Assembly: GCA_009741485.1 (NCBI GenBank)
Contig: CM019218.1
Coordinates: 33,232,387-33,296,386, forward strand
Length of the DNA stretch: 64,000 nucleotides
Source of the DNA: Malurus cyaneus samueli
Taxonomy: Eukaryota > Chordata > Aves > Passeriformes > Maluridae
Direction: 5' to 3'
Part shown: positions 27,501 to 48,200 of the stretch, piece by piece
How the letters are laid out: every line of letters begins with the position of its first letter
Numbering within the stretch: the stretch's first letter is position 1
Notes under the pieces: model-generated
Databases searched by the model: none
What the model saw: only the letters and a program-made list of their open reading frames with translations
What the model was told of the DNA's origin: nothing
Translations under genes and position numbers: made by a program

Positions 27501-28275
27501 TCCTTTGTTCATATGGAGGTTGATTATTTATGGCTGTCAGCTCAGAACAGTGGTAACATTTTTATTTTGTATTAGATCTGAAAGCATGTAAGATGCTTTT
27601 CTCCTGTCAAATCAGGTTAATTTCTTCTTAATAGCTTTGGATCTCACAGGTGCAAAATCACAAATTTACAATTCTCTTTTAAACTGTTGAAATTCAAGGA
27701 GAAATTTTTCTATAGAATAGATTAAGTGATGATGTAATTCTTTCTCATCTCTGGGCTCTGCTAATGGAAAGAATACTTTTTTTTTACAAAACATCTTATA
27801 CAACAATATGTTTTAATAATATATCTGCAGACTGCTGTTCTGATGTGCCTGCCTAGCTTTTATTGAGTGGCACCTGACTTTTTATGCAAAGCTGCCTCTG
27901 TGTCTTTTAGGTGGGAACAGGGTGTTCTCAGTCAGCACAGAAAGCAAATCAAACACGTCTCCCACTGCCTCGTAGATGATCTTAAAGGAGTGTGGCCAAT
28001 TACAATTTTCCATCTTTCCAGTAGGTAATACTGTGACATTGTATAAAATCAGGGCTTTAATAAGATAAACAGGGAAACTCCTTATTCACAGATTTGTTTA
28101 TTTTATGTGTAAGGTTGGTTTATGTGGTTCTTTATTATCATCCTTGGGCATGGATGCTGAAGTTATTGAGGTCTGTGTTTCATCCCCAGTTTTCAAATTA
28201 CTAAGTACTTTGCCCCATATTATTTTTTCAGGAAAATTTATGTTTTAAGCCTTCCAACAACATTTTCTTTTGTAG
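24501..28275. other. PTGR2: PTGR2 first intron
   Basis: If the non-coding first exon ends at 24040, this is the remainder of intron 1. It is AT-rich, with a poly-A run near 24760. A 23-bp imperfect duplication lies at 27194-27239, and a MIR-like fragment (ATGCCCATGATCACGCAGGAAGTC) near 27325-27360. No further exon is evident. Confidence 0.5.
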
Positions 28276-28307
28276 AAATCCACTGTGAAATTGCTGCAAA
28301 AGCAGAG

Positions 28308-36190
<7,883 letters not shown>

Positions 36191-36271
36191 AAGTCACTGG
36201 TTCGAGGAAAATAATTGGATTCTGTCTCTAATCATGGGCAAGTTTTTACTTACACTAATTTTCATTTCTTG

Positions 36272-36277
36272 AATAAA
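36272..36277 (+). terminator. PTGR2: PTGR2 polyadenylation signal
   Basis: A canonical AATAAA lies 82 nt after the stop codon in the sequence TTGAATAAACC. It is the first such hexamer downstream of the TAA, which implies a very short 3' UTR of about 100 nt. Confidence 0.7.
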
Positions 36278-36469
36278 CCATTAAGTTCCTCTGTATGTAC
36301 TTAAAGCCGAGATTTTGGGATGCTAATACATTAAATTGAGCTGGAAACAGGAATGCAATCATTTATGCTTGAAATGAGTAATACAATCTTTGACATGATT
36401 TTGACAGTTGCCACCTACAACACTTGCAAATGTTTAATGGGTGTGCTTTGAAAGTTAGAACATCCCAGT

Positions 36470-37000
36470 GTTGTCGCAAGCACAGGCTCATCACATTGGT
36501 GGTGTGCAATGGCACTTCACACACTGAGGCAAGGACTTCCTATTTCTTTATTGTATTTTGTGCAAAGTAGGAAATTAGGGGGCAACCCTCAGAAGTCTAG
36601 CTCACCATCATCAAAACTTTACACTATTTACACATTTTAGTGCATATTCGTTGGTTACACTTGACAAAGCTTTTTCATTTATCAGTAGTCAAACCGTTAT
36701 TTGCTAGTTATGTCTCTCGTTTGTCATGCTAATTATTCCACATGTGCAGTTCTTCCCTCCATTCCAGTTTGGGATCTGTTTTGAGCAGGTGCTCTCTCCC
36801 CTGCCAGAATTACCTTTCCACTGGTTGCTGTTCAGTCCTGCTGACTTCACTCCAGGGACTCTCCTCCAGGCACCCCATTAATTTTAGGATTGTGTACCCT
36901 TTTCCTTAAAACAAAGGATTAGCTATGACTACAAATTTCACAATGCAATTGCTTAATCATAATTGCTTAGCTATAGCTACTGATTAGCAACAAAAAAACT
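36470..37000 (-). mobile_element. Old LTR-like segment, copy A
   Basis: The order of landmarks GGTGTGCAATGGCA, TCTTTATTGTATTTTGTGCAAAG and CTGCCAGAATTACCTTTCC recurs at 39620-40050. The minus strand of the second landmark contains AATAAA, as in an LTR R region, so the element is read on the minus strand. Boundaries are approximate. No retroviral coding sequence was recognised between the copies. Confidence 0.45.
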
Positions 37001-38769
37001 GCAAGTTTAATTCAAATCTTGAGGGACTAGATATGAGCAGGAACAATTTCCAATAAATAATTTGTATGCAGCCACATAGTTTTGGTCATTACTAATGTAG
37101 ATGTGTACTATTCCCATGCTAGATTGTCTCAGTGCCCAGGAACTTCTCTAGGAATTTTTAATTTACTCGTATAAGTTTTCCCTGCAAGTCCAATCTGGTT
37201 AATAATTTTAGAGTATAACTATTCATTTTTTTTCCAGATAAATTGCAATAAAAATTCCATTTCTAGAATTCAAAGTCTCTAATAAAAAAAGGTATTTTCA
37301 TTTTACCATACAAAGTAAATTTCTACCGATCTGTGTTGTCTATTTCTCTGTATTGTATCATTATATCTCGTTTTCAGAGCACTTAAAACCTAATTCACTT
37401 ACAATTCTATCAGCATGCAACCAGAGACTTCAATCAAAGATAGTTCAGGTGAAGTGTGAGCCTTTTTTACTCCTCTCAATCTTTGCATTCCACACTGAAG
37501 TGAAGTTTTCCTTTTAAAATTCCTGTCCTAAATTCTGCTGTATCTTTATAATAATCTCCCCAATTTCACTGGTTTGACTGGTATTTACACCTCTCCAAGG
37601 TGATAGACAGAATAGCTCAATACATGCTGCCTGTTAACAGAGGTAACTTTGCAGACCCATGACCTGTTCTCTCAGTAGCTTCTCTTGGCTCTGAAGGTTT
37701 TGTCTAACAATGCTGTTTTACCATCTCAAGAGGGCACTTTCTAGAAAGGAGTCACCATTACCAAAGCTGACTAGTGGAATCTAGTCCAAATGGGACTTGT
37801 GATTAAGTATGTGTCTTTAAAAGAAAGGAACAGAAAAGGGAACAGATAATTATCCTAAATACTTTAGAATTCCACTACTACAACTAGACACTAATACATA
37901 TTTATTTAGAGAATGGGATAGTTCATTACTCATTCTGGTTAACAGGCAATTGGTTTTGGTTTTGTTTGTCTTTGAGAGAAATGCTTACAGATAAATAACT
38001 CTGTTGTGAAAGTTAAGCAATGGAGGCTTGTAGGGTTTGTTAATTGTTATACATATTAGAATGAGAGACAGCAGGAAACACAATGATCTTAGGCACTGCT
38101 GGAAAGGTGTTGAAATGTTATTTTCCTTTCCAATGTAATGACTAAAAGCCTTAGTCTAACATATTGATGTTTGAGAGATATATGTTTGTCCAAAGTCAAA
38201 ATTTTATTCTTTTCGACATTTGCTGAAGAGCTACTCCAGAGTGAGCTCATCTCTGGCATCATGAGTTGACACACCATCCAGGAATAATTGTCCTCTAAGA
38301 AGTTGTTTTTTACATCCGAGACAAAATATGATAAAATTGTAACATTCCCAGCATTATTATTTTTATAGGAATTGCTTAGTAATCCACACGAGTCAGGAGT
38401 CTATTAAGAGCTGTGATGTGAGGGGTGATTCAGAGTGAGATCATGCTGAGATACTGATTCCTTACCATAATAAAGGCAGCTTGATTGCAGCATTCCTGTA
38501 GTTAGGTAAGCTATGGAGGGCAATACAAGTTCTAGCAGCATTAGTCAAATGACTTTAAGAAAAAAAGATAGGGACAGTCAAAGTTAACCTCAACCCAATA
38601 TCCCCAGTGTTTAGTATTGTTAGAGAACTATTTCTTTGCTTTCCAATCTTGGTTCATGTTAACTTTTAAGAGTAAACAAAAGCCAAAGGGAGAAGGTTCC
38701 TTAAATCAAGTGCCAACAGTTATAAAAAAATACTGATTTTTTTTCATCTTGTCGTAATTCATCAGTATT

Positions 38770-39200
38770 TGTAATAGTGTGGCTCTTCAGCTATCATATA
38801 TTTTGTACTATGAGAGGTGTCATTTAACAAAGGGTGACAAATAACTGACAACAAAAATTCATTATGCTTTGGATTTTGTTTCTCATGGTAATTAGTCCAA
38901 ATGCTCAGTCTTTTTCTTCCTTTGGGTTGATGGTTTCCTGAGTTGGTGGTTGTGATCTCCCCACGTCAGAATTACCTTTACCCAGTCAGTCCTGATTTCA
39001 GCAGTTGCTGAGTCAGCTTTATTATTTTCTTCCTTATATTGGGAGTACTGCCAAATGTCCTTGTGGCCTGTAAGTTGTACATTCTTTGTGTCCTCTATCA
39101 GTAGTACATTCTCCCCAAGCTTTGCTAACCCCTAGCTATGTCTGAGATCATTGAAGCATGTCAAGCCCTAAACTTTAAGGGGCCAGCAAGTACTTTGTCT
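38770..39200 (-). mobile_element. Old LTR-like segment, copy B
   Basis: ATGGTAATTAGTCCAAATGC and CGTCAGAATTACCTTTACCC with CAGTCCTGATTTCAGCAG parallel copy A (ATGCTAATTATTCCACATGTG, GCCAGAATTACCTTTCC, CAGTCCTGCTGACTTCA). It lacks the part with the polyadenylation signal or that part has diverged. Confidence 0.4.
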
Positions 39201-39619
39201 AACACCTGGGCATCACTTAGAGCTTGCTAGTTAGCTGCTATCTGGTTTACAGATTAAATCTTCTTTCTTGTTGATTAGGCTTGAAAATATACAAAGATGA
39301 AATATCAGAGAACATAAAAAAATATCAAAGAACATCCTTTACTGAGAATTTTTTTACATATTTCACATTTTGCAACAAGGTCCTGCAATAAGGCAGGGCC
39401 CTATTTCATAACCCCCTTCTGATTCCCTGTAATTCTCGGGGCAAATTGTTAATTATTTCTGTCTCTTGAGATGTCAGCACCAATCTCTTCCCTTTTATCT
39501 CATTGTTTCCCTTTATTGCATTCCATGTTCTTTAGGTCAAGCTGTTCTCCTTTTTCCAAAAACAGACATCTGTTACTTATCTCCATCAACACAGCTGGGA
39601 TGTTCCTCAAACTGGGTTC

Positions 39620-40050
39620 AGTAGCTGGTGTGCAAAGCCAGTGTCATGCCCAGAGCCAAGATATTTGGTTTATTTCATGTTTGCACAAAGATGGGTGCTA
39701 GTAGTAATCCCACAAAGCCATCTTCTAATGCATGCACATTTATGCATTTCAGATTAGCTTATCTATCTCTTTCTAATACATAGTAATTTGTACTCATAAC
39801 TTCTGCATGTGCACAACTGCTCATCTTTTGAGTTTGTGGGTTCCTTGAGTCCATGGTCATGATCTGCTGCCAGAATTACTTCTCCTCTAAGGATGCAATT
39901 TCTGAGCCAAAGCAGTTCATCATCTTGTTTACCTTCTTGATTTAAGATGGGGCCCTTAGGACCTATTGGCTGGTGTTCTTGTTTCTTTGTTCCTTTACTG
40001 AATCTCTTTAGGTCATCTTGACTTTCTGGTATAAACCAGCAATTTTTCCA
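39620..40050 (-). mobile_element. Old LTR-like segment, copy C
   Basis: GCTGGTGTGCAAAGCCAGTG, TTGGTTTATTTCATGTTTGC and GCTGCCAGAATTACTTCTCC repeat the landmarks of copy A in the same order, spacing and orientation. The minus strand again carries AATAAA. Divergence among the copies is high, so the insertion is old. Confidence 0.45.
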
Positions 40051-41879
40051 TGTACACTGAACAGCAACTCCTGTAACTTACACAGCACTGGCACAACTTT
40101 TAGGAAGCAAGTACAGTTTTTTATACAAAAAGGTGTCAAGGAAAGAGTCGTAAAAACACTGACAAATAGTCACGCATGCTTAATCATTGATGCCTATGAC
40201 AAAATTCCTAATGCACATATGCAAATCTGGATCCAGCTCATTATATTATCATTTACACAGACAAATTTTCCTGGTGGGGGGAAATGTGTGTGTGTGTCTT
40301 TGAGTATTACAGTAATCTATGGTAATTCTAGGTTATAGTTTCATTCTATCAACTATGAAGTTACTATTTATATTCTATTACTGTTTCTGCTTGAGTCTCT
40401 TTTAAAAATTGGTTGTTAACTAAATAAGGATTTGTAGTATTGTGTTCCTGGGGCCTCATTACATGTCATTCCATTCCTGAGGACTCTTCACTGCTCCATT
40501 ACTCCAGCCCTCATTGTTATGGTCTTGAAACTGACGTACAGCTGCTAGGGGCTTCACTGAAGTGAACTTCAATGCATTTCTAGCTCCATGTGGCATCATG
40601 ACCACAGTAAGGAAGTTCAGCTACAATGGTTATAAATGAGCATTTGCAAGGGGGAGTAAAGTGTAAACAGTATTGGGCAGAGAGGCCTTTTTTTCTTGTT
40701 TTTGATTAAGCCAGTCTTCTGCTTTGTATTTATTAGTCTTGTGCATTCCCATTTCTATCCCATCTCTTTTTGCACCTTGAAGTATTGCTATTGTCTGGCC
40801 TATATTTCATCTTCTTTTCTGCTTTCTTATACTCCATTTTCATCCCGTTCCTGGTTTGTTCTTTTATTTTTCAGTTCATCATGTTTCTTGTCCTCCTCCT
40901 TTTTGTCTTCTTCATTGACAATGGGAAAAACATGGTGTTTTTCATAAGAACACCTGTTAATGTCTAGTGCTAAAATGTGTAGTTTAGTGTCAGGATTTCA
41001 TGCAAAATGTCAGCAACACCATGAAAAGACCTTGTCAACCCAAACATAAATGTTTCTTACTGCAGTTTGTAGTAGCTGTTGTTATAAAAGCAAAGAGACC
41101 TAGGGCAGATGCCTTTCAAATAGCGTAATCTTTCTATTCTACACTTTCAGGCATTGATTGTGGAAGAAGAAAATGCAGGATTACTCAGTCCTGTTTCTAA
41201 CATTTCTAATTTCTTTTGCTATACTACCTTTCTCTTTACTGTCTTCTCTTCACAGTGGGAAATGTTTATACAATCCATAAATAGACTGCCAGGGGAGAAA
41301 AGATCACAGGCAGACGGGATCATCCCACAATAAGAAATGGTAGCAGCAACTGGAATAAGCTTCAAACTGAGAAAATACTTCGTGAGTCAATTTAGAACTC
41401 TTTGGGAAAATCACAGAAAGAAGCAGAAATGAGACAAGATGTTTTAGCCAAGCTAACACAGAATTTTCCAACCAGAAGTATAGATTCAAAGTAGTAAAAT
41501 AAAAAGTAGTGAAATTTAGTTTTGTTACAGCACTCTAGTCTGGGCAAAATGATGGTAAGAGTGTTGTATGTGCAACAGACTCTATTCTCTGCCATATACC
41601 CAGCAGAAACAAAAATCAAGGGTCCAGTGAGGAGAAGTGAGAAAAAGATGACTCCATAAATCTACAAAATGAGTGTGAAGCAGAAGGGGATGGCTCCATA
41701 AATCCAGTAAACATGGGGATAACACAGGAACAACTGCCTGATAAGGTCAAAGAAGAAATTTGCTTGACTTTTGAGCTAACCTTTAGTCATTACCATAGTA
41801 AAAGACAATCCTGTAAGCCACTTCCCCCTAGAGCATGGGTGGCAAAATAAATGGGTGGTCTGACTTGAAATGAAGGTAA

Positions 41880-42300
41880 GAAAATGTATTGCCAATTAAT
41901 ACAGAAGGAAGGCTTCTGTTCCAGGGTTTGGGATGTGTAAAAGTAGGTCCTGGCACTGCAGATGTGCCGGCTCTGTGGATCCACTGCCCAGCATCTGTTC
42001 TAAAAGCACAGGAAGTACAGCTCTTGACTCTCTGTTAGTCAGCTTCTTCCACACTTGGTAAGAGAACCCATAGCTGGGACAACAGCACCAGAAGTTTTTG
42101 TGACCCAGATGGAAGAGCTGCAGACCTGGATTGTCCTTCTGTCCCAGCAACAGCAAATCAGGTGGGACAGGTCTCCAGTGCACACCAACCCCTTGATCAG
42201 GGACTCCACTGAATCCTCTTCAGCGTCAGGGTGCTGCAATGCCTGACAGATGTATTTGAGTAAGACCAAAAAGGGTGTGTTTGTGTGTGTGTCAGCTTTC
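41880..42300. other. GC-richer block with open frames, unidentified
   Basis: This stretch is less AT-rich than its surroundings and is open in several frames: minus-strand frames read YICQALQHPDAEEDSVESL and EQMLGSGSTEPAHLQCQDLL, and a plus frame reads VTQMEELQTWIVLLSQQQQ. None has clear splice context or a recognised family. It could be a decayed repeat or a retrocopy. Confidence 0.25.
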
Positions 42301-43236
42301 CTGGACCCCCAGAATTTTCTAGATTGGTAAGTGCAATTTTGTTCCTTTTTCTTCTTAAAAAGAATTTCAGCCTCCACATAAGCCATGCATGAATGCTTAG
42401 TGTGGGGCTTAATCAATGAGTGGGTTCAAGTGTTGTGCAGTGCAGAGTGCTGGAGATTCCCAACCTAAGGGTAAAAGTATTGGGTAGCATTATATTTAAC
42501 AATAGGAACAAACCCCTGCCCCCCAACCCATAGCCCTCTAAGATGCATTCTGAAAAACTGGGAAAAGTTTGGGGCTTCACAATGACAAGGGAATAGATGG
42601 AAAAGTATTGTTACCAATTTTGGGCCAAATTATAAATTGGACAACAGTAAAAGATGGCTGCAACTCAGAATCTTGAAGTATGTTTTGCCAAGGGGAAGGG
42701 ACACTGACCTCATCATGTTACAAGGAACAGACCAGGAATGAAGGACACCAGAACCACAGGCAAACCAGAGGAGCAAATCTAATTTTCTGTGAACAGTGTC
42801 TCCCACATTTATCATATCTGCATAGCTGTTAGAGGTTTGGCCAGTTATCAGTGCTTCATTTTAGTGAGTGGTGATGTGTTCTGGAAGATAGTCTGCATTT
42901 TATGAAACTTATTTATTTTGTTTGAATTTGAAGAGAAATACACTGTCTTGTGGGTTTTGTTACTTATAATTAAGCCAAGCACTTGCCTACGCAACAGGGA
43001 TGGCTAAATTGAAAGCACAGACTAGGGTCTTGCCTCTCAGAACTACTGAGACATAAAGAATTCACTCATTTTGAAGCACGTATTGATAAATAAAATCCTC
43101 CCGTGTGAAAGTGTAAGTTCAAGCAGGAAAGTTAGGATTTTCCTACTAAGACTGTAGAATATTGAAGAACTGTTTAAGAAGGGGAAAATCTGAATTAACA
43201 TGAGATAAAGTTTTACTTGTCTTTCAGGCAACAAAA

Positions 43237-43308
43237 GCTGCAATAGCTGAGTCTGTAGAGCATGAGGTCAGAGATGTATTCCATGCAGGGTAGAATCCTA
43301 AACTTCTT
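43237..43308 (+). pseudogene. tRNA-Lys-like pseudogene or tRNA-derived SINE head
   Basis: TAGCTGAGTCTGTAGAGCATGAG at 43244 closely matches the A box and D arm of a vertebrate tRNA-Lys (TAGCTCAGTCGGTAGAGCATGAG). GGGTAGAATCC at 43288 matches the B box (GGTTCGAATCC) with two or three changes at the normal tRNA spacing. The anticodon arm and acceptor stem do not pair well, so it is not a working tRNA. Confidence 0.45.
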
Positions 43309-44057
43309 CAGTGTGTTCTTCACTGTGACAGCAGGGCAATAGGATAGTCCCTTTCACTCAAAATGTATTACATTATTCCCACATACGTACAGAATTCACA
43401 TATCAACCAGGTTAGGAGCATGTCGTTTTTATTTGGGCTGTTGGAACCAGGGATAATGCATTTACAAGCAAAACATCTTTGCTTGCCACAGTAAGAACAG
43501 AACAGAGAGATTTTTAGCAGAATTCCATTCATCTACCAAACACATCCCATGAAGCCAAAAAGTATTTGACAGACTGTAAGATTTTTAAGTCCACAGACAT
43601 ATGATTACATTGAGATCTGATTACAGCAATCAACTGCTAATAACACAAGAAAAAGTCTCATTTCAGAACAGTCTTGTTATGGGGTATAGATATGAAGTAT
43701 TTTATTGCGACTTCTTGTGGTCTCTAATCACATTTAATTGTGAAATATCATTTTATTATCAGTTTTTCAGTAGTGTTTCTTACTAATAAATTTTGCTCCC
43801 TGTCTCTGATTTTCTAACAGCTTTGCAAAACAAACTTTAGTAGAAACAAATAACATTCTGCATTCTCTTAATGGTGTATATAACTTATGTAAATGGGTGC
43901 TGTCTCTCTCTCTTTTTCCTATTACATCATTAATTATTGAAGAACAGAAATTAAGGAATATGAAAACTGTCGCTTTTTAGAAATAACAGAAAGCCTTTGT
44001 CGTAGTCAGTATTTTCTTCCAGTTCATTTTCCTGTGTGTTTTACTACTGTCACTACT

Positions 44058-44162
44058 GTTTTTTTCCAAAGGTGTCATAAACAAGTTACCCCTCTTTTTT
44101 CTTAAGGAGCCATAAATAAGTTAGTCCTCCTTTTTCTTGAGGAGCCATAAATAAGTTACTGT
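44058..44162. repeat. 35-bp tandem repeat, three copies
   Basis: The segment CATAAAYAAGTTA preceded by a T-rich run and GGAGC/GGTGT starts at 44076, 44111 and 44146, exactly 35 bases apart. The second and third copies are nearly identical (GAGCCATAAATAAGTTA); the first is more diverged. It lies past the candidate TMEM62 polyadenylation site. Confidence 0.9.
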
Positions 44163-44929
44163 AAAATTACCTGAAGTATTTTAATGTTCCACTCACAGCA
44201 GGTCTTTTGTGAAGCAATACAGTGTTCTTTACAAATCAAGGCACCTCAGCTCTCTTGGCTCAGGATCATTGCATTCTTCATAAATGTAACTATCTGTTCT
44301 ATCATTTTTAGACTTTGAAAAAAAAATGAAGAACACAAAAAAAAAAGATGAAAACAAAGAAATGAGTTTTCTTAGATCACTCTTTGGTGCATTTGATTGA
44401 GACCCAGAAACATAACCCTGATAAGCTCAATTACAGACTTTATAGGCATCAGACCATTTTATTCCTTCAGCCTCTCCCATCCTGAGGACATTGTGTCCAT
44501 TCTTTGCTTTAAAGCTGAAGACCCCAGCACCACTGATAATTCACTGTCTTTTAACAGGTCATGTGTGGGAGAATTGGCAGTGGAAAATGAAACTCCTTCC
44601 TTCCCATGAGTGCATTTGTTCATTAGCCAGCACTCCAAGAAAAAGAGCAATAGGCCACAGCTCAGGCAAACATGAACACAAATACATACACACAACTAAC
44701 AGCCTATAATCTGCTCATATGTAGCATTATGAACTGTAAAAGTATATAGGCATAGGACTGTGACTGTGAAGGCCACTATAGCACCTTTGAAATCACTATC
44801 ACTTCACAAAGACATTTTGTCTAGTCTTGTAAAAACATGTCAACCCTGAAATAAAATCAACGTTAAGCACAGATCCAGAAGCTCGTCAAGTTCTTTGCTC
44901 ATTTTTCCCAGCATTATAAAAATCAAGGA

Positions 44930-44935
44930 TTTATT
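44930..44935 (-). terminator. TMEM62: Candidate TMEM62 polyadenylation signal
   Basis: The minus strand reads AATAAA (plus strand TTTATT) about 350 nt past the TMEM62 stop codon. It is a plausible end of the 3' UTR. Other AT-rich hexamers further on cannot be ruled out. Confidence 0.4.
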
Positions 44936-45284
44936 TAAATAAAAGTATTTTTCCATTCACAGTAGTAATAGGCAAACATTTCCATTTGTGTGCCGTATGG
45001 ACATATCTATCTCTGTATCACTAAAAAAACCTCATTGAAGGGATTATTATACAGTTTACTGTATTGATGTATAATGTGTAACTGTATTATACAACTAATA
45101 TAGAAGAGAAGTATGTATTACATATCATTGCACATTAACTATTTAATACAATTCTGTAGCATTGCAGGTGCATCTTTGGATCTCACCACCTCATGGTTGG
45201 GCTGTACGGAATTCCAGCATCACAAAATAATAGCTTGTACCTTGACAGTTTTTAAGACAGAACTTGGAGCACTTACATTGTACT

Positions 45285-48200
45285 TCAGGAGCTCTGACAG
45301 TTTTTCATCTCTACTATGTAAGTTCTGAGCTCTGATGATTTCAGTGTCCAGGTTTTATAAATCAGAGCTGAGGTCAGTGCCACCAGCCATGTTCTCATTG
45401 GGGAGAGGAAGAATGCCAAGGTGCCGTATGTTCGCAGCAGGAAATAGCAGGAATAGACCTGCCAGGCCAGGAGCAGCGCCATTGCCAGGTGAACAAGCAC
45501 AGCCACGAGGCGTCGGACGTGACGGACATGGGAACGGAAGCTGTGGCCCTGGCATCGCAGCAACAGGCACCAGCACAGATAGGCCATCAACGGCAGGTTG
45601 AAAAACATCATCTGAAAGGAAGAACAGAAAAAAAAGAGAATGAGCAAGCCAAGGGTTCTGGGTAACATGTATTAGGCTTAGAAAGATATGAGTATGTAAA
45701 GCTGTTCCATTCTAGGGGCTGAGAACAATTCCCAGAGAAAGAATCTCAGGATGCACTTGCAGAAGTCTGCAGCTGACAGAGCTGAGACTGCCCGTACCTC
45801 AGTCCCAGGCCAAGCATTCCTGCCCATTCCCTTGCAGTGAGATGTGACCTTTCTTGGAGCTGATTCAGGGAGCCAGACTTAGCAAAAAAATAGCATGGCA
45901 GAAACAGAAGGTCTGTATGTCAATTTTATTCTAACTCAGCCCACGATGTGTCACACTGGTACAAGGGAGACACTATGAAGAAGGAGGCAAAACTGGTTTG
46001 GTCCTCTAGCTTAAGTGCCAAGGAATGACACCTTCTCTTTCAGATTAATGGGGAAATCAGTCCTGGGAAAACAGGACTCATGTGTGCTTGGAGAGTGACA
46101 CCTACTGATCTGAAGGGTTGTTCAGGGTGCAAGGGCTGCCCTGGACACTCAGTTTCTTTTGCTTAATCAGTATGTGAGAGCTGATGGCAAAACCAGAAAA
46201 TTTATAGAAAATTTAATGTTGTAAATCTGTAGAGATCGCCTCTAACCCAGATATCCAGGGAATGCAAAACAACATCATTTTATCAGCGAATAAGAGAAGT
46301 TTGTGAAAATAATGCACAACCTCCTTCCTTTCTGCCCTTTAAATCTGCAGAAAGGTAAAGAAGATCTCTTGTAGTCAGGCATGCCTACTAATCTCTCTTC
46401 TTCCAAGACTCCATTCTTCATAAAACTATTTAAAAAATAGAAAAAAAACCCCAGAGAAAAAAAGCAGTTCTTCAGCCTTAATTTTATAAATATGTACCTG
46501 TAAAATCCCAACGACAAACGTTATACTGCCCTGTAAGAAGGAACCACCGACAAACAGCCCAAAGGAGAAACAGGCCCCCATCTGGCCATCTATCAGCTCA
46601 CCTACAAACCATGGTCCTGCAAGAGAGGAAAGCAAACATCACCATCAGGAAACACAATACAGACACACCCCTTTCCCACATGGCCCTTTGTACCCTAAGA
46701 CTTCTCTATTGCTTGTCCATACTAATACGCCTCATGTTTTCATCTTCAGCAAACTGCGGCCTGGTGTGAAAATACCACAGTATTGCAGGGATTTGTGGCA
46801 TGCAATAAAAATACGTTTAAGTTAGTTTCATCTCTGTTGCAATTTTCAACACCATGTATAAAATCTTCCTTATGTGAGAGGTGAAATGTGGATCCTTTCA
46901 AAGGGTAGCTTTTCCCAGAATTACAATAAGATATATGAAAAATGTGGTCACAAACAATTCCAGCCTGGCTCAGCACAGAAATTAAAATAGGCAGGCTGAT
47001 CTATGCTATGCATACTGCACTGACTAACAACAAAACAGCTATTTCAGTAACGTTATCAGAGGAGAATAAACCCAGATTGTAAGCTCTGATGTTAACAATC
47101 AAAAAATAAGTGAAAACCAAACTAAATTTTAAAATACTTACTTTGCTTTTAGAGTAATTGAACAATTTTTTAAACAATTAATTCAGGGATTCTAAGTTAG
47201 GCTCTTACAAATAAACCTTTAGTCTCTTTGGACATTAACTTTAAAAGCTCTACATAGATTATGTAACTTAAATAGACTTAACCCATTTCCAAGATGTTAG
47301 AATTAGTAATTTTCATCAGGATCTGATGTGCAATTTCACAATGCTAATTTATGTCCTCCAGTACTCTAGGCTACTTACCCAGAAGGGTGTATAAATTCAG
47401 AAGCAGAATTGAGTAATAGAAGGTGTTTGTTTTACTGAAGACATGAAGGGAATACGAAGTCAGAGTCAGTAATCCTGGCTTTTCTAAACAGAGACAACAT
47501 TTAAGAAAAATACACTTAATTCATGTTGCAACATCTCCCCAGATATATATATGTATGTAAAATACTGGTCTTTCTGAAACAAATCTGCACATTAATTACT
47601 CATTCTTTTAAATAAGAAATATAAAAATAATATTCAGTATGTCTACAGAAGAAATGCATTGTGAAAGTAATGCATTGCTATTACTGTGATAACTGAAAGT
47701 AAAGAACCTTTATTATAAACAGCAGAGAAACCTGCCATTCTAAAGGAATACACTTACTGTATGTAAATAAAACTGAACGAGCATTCTATACCAGAAAATG
47801 AACTTAGCTAGAATGAAAAACATGGAGAAAGTACATATTAAATAAGAAGTAAAAAAATCAAAACAGTAACTGTGCAAACCCAGAAAGGCAGGTCAGCATG
47901 GACTAGATTAACTGCATTTCCTTTGATTAAATCTACTTTAGTGACATCTCATAGCAACTCAAAATTAAGGCTAGGCATTAAAATGACATTATTCTGACAA
48001 GCATGGTGTGTAAGCAGAAAAAAAGCTGTATTAGCTTTCTAACTGAAGCAGACAATTCACAGATCAAGAGAGCCTTCCTATAAAAGTTAGCTTGCAGAGT
48101 TACACCTGTTACGTCTGCCCTTCTCACAAAGAATTAACTCTCAGACGGCAAGCTTCACCTTTGGAAATCAACAGGTCTAACAAATTTGTTCACTAACTTG

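Larger units (their letters stand above)
36300..45200. other. Intergenic space between convergent PTGR2 and TMEM62
   Basis: The space between the two gene ends is AT-rich, with LTR-like relics in the first half (36.47-40.1 kb). The rest holds a GC-richer unidentified block (41880-42300), a tRNA-like fossil (43237-43308) and a short tandem repeat (44058-44162). No complete gene is recognised on either strand. Confidence 0.5.
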
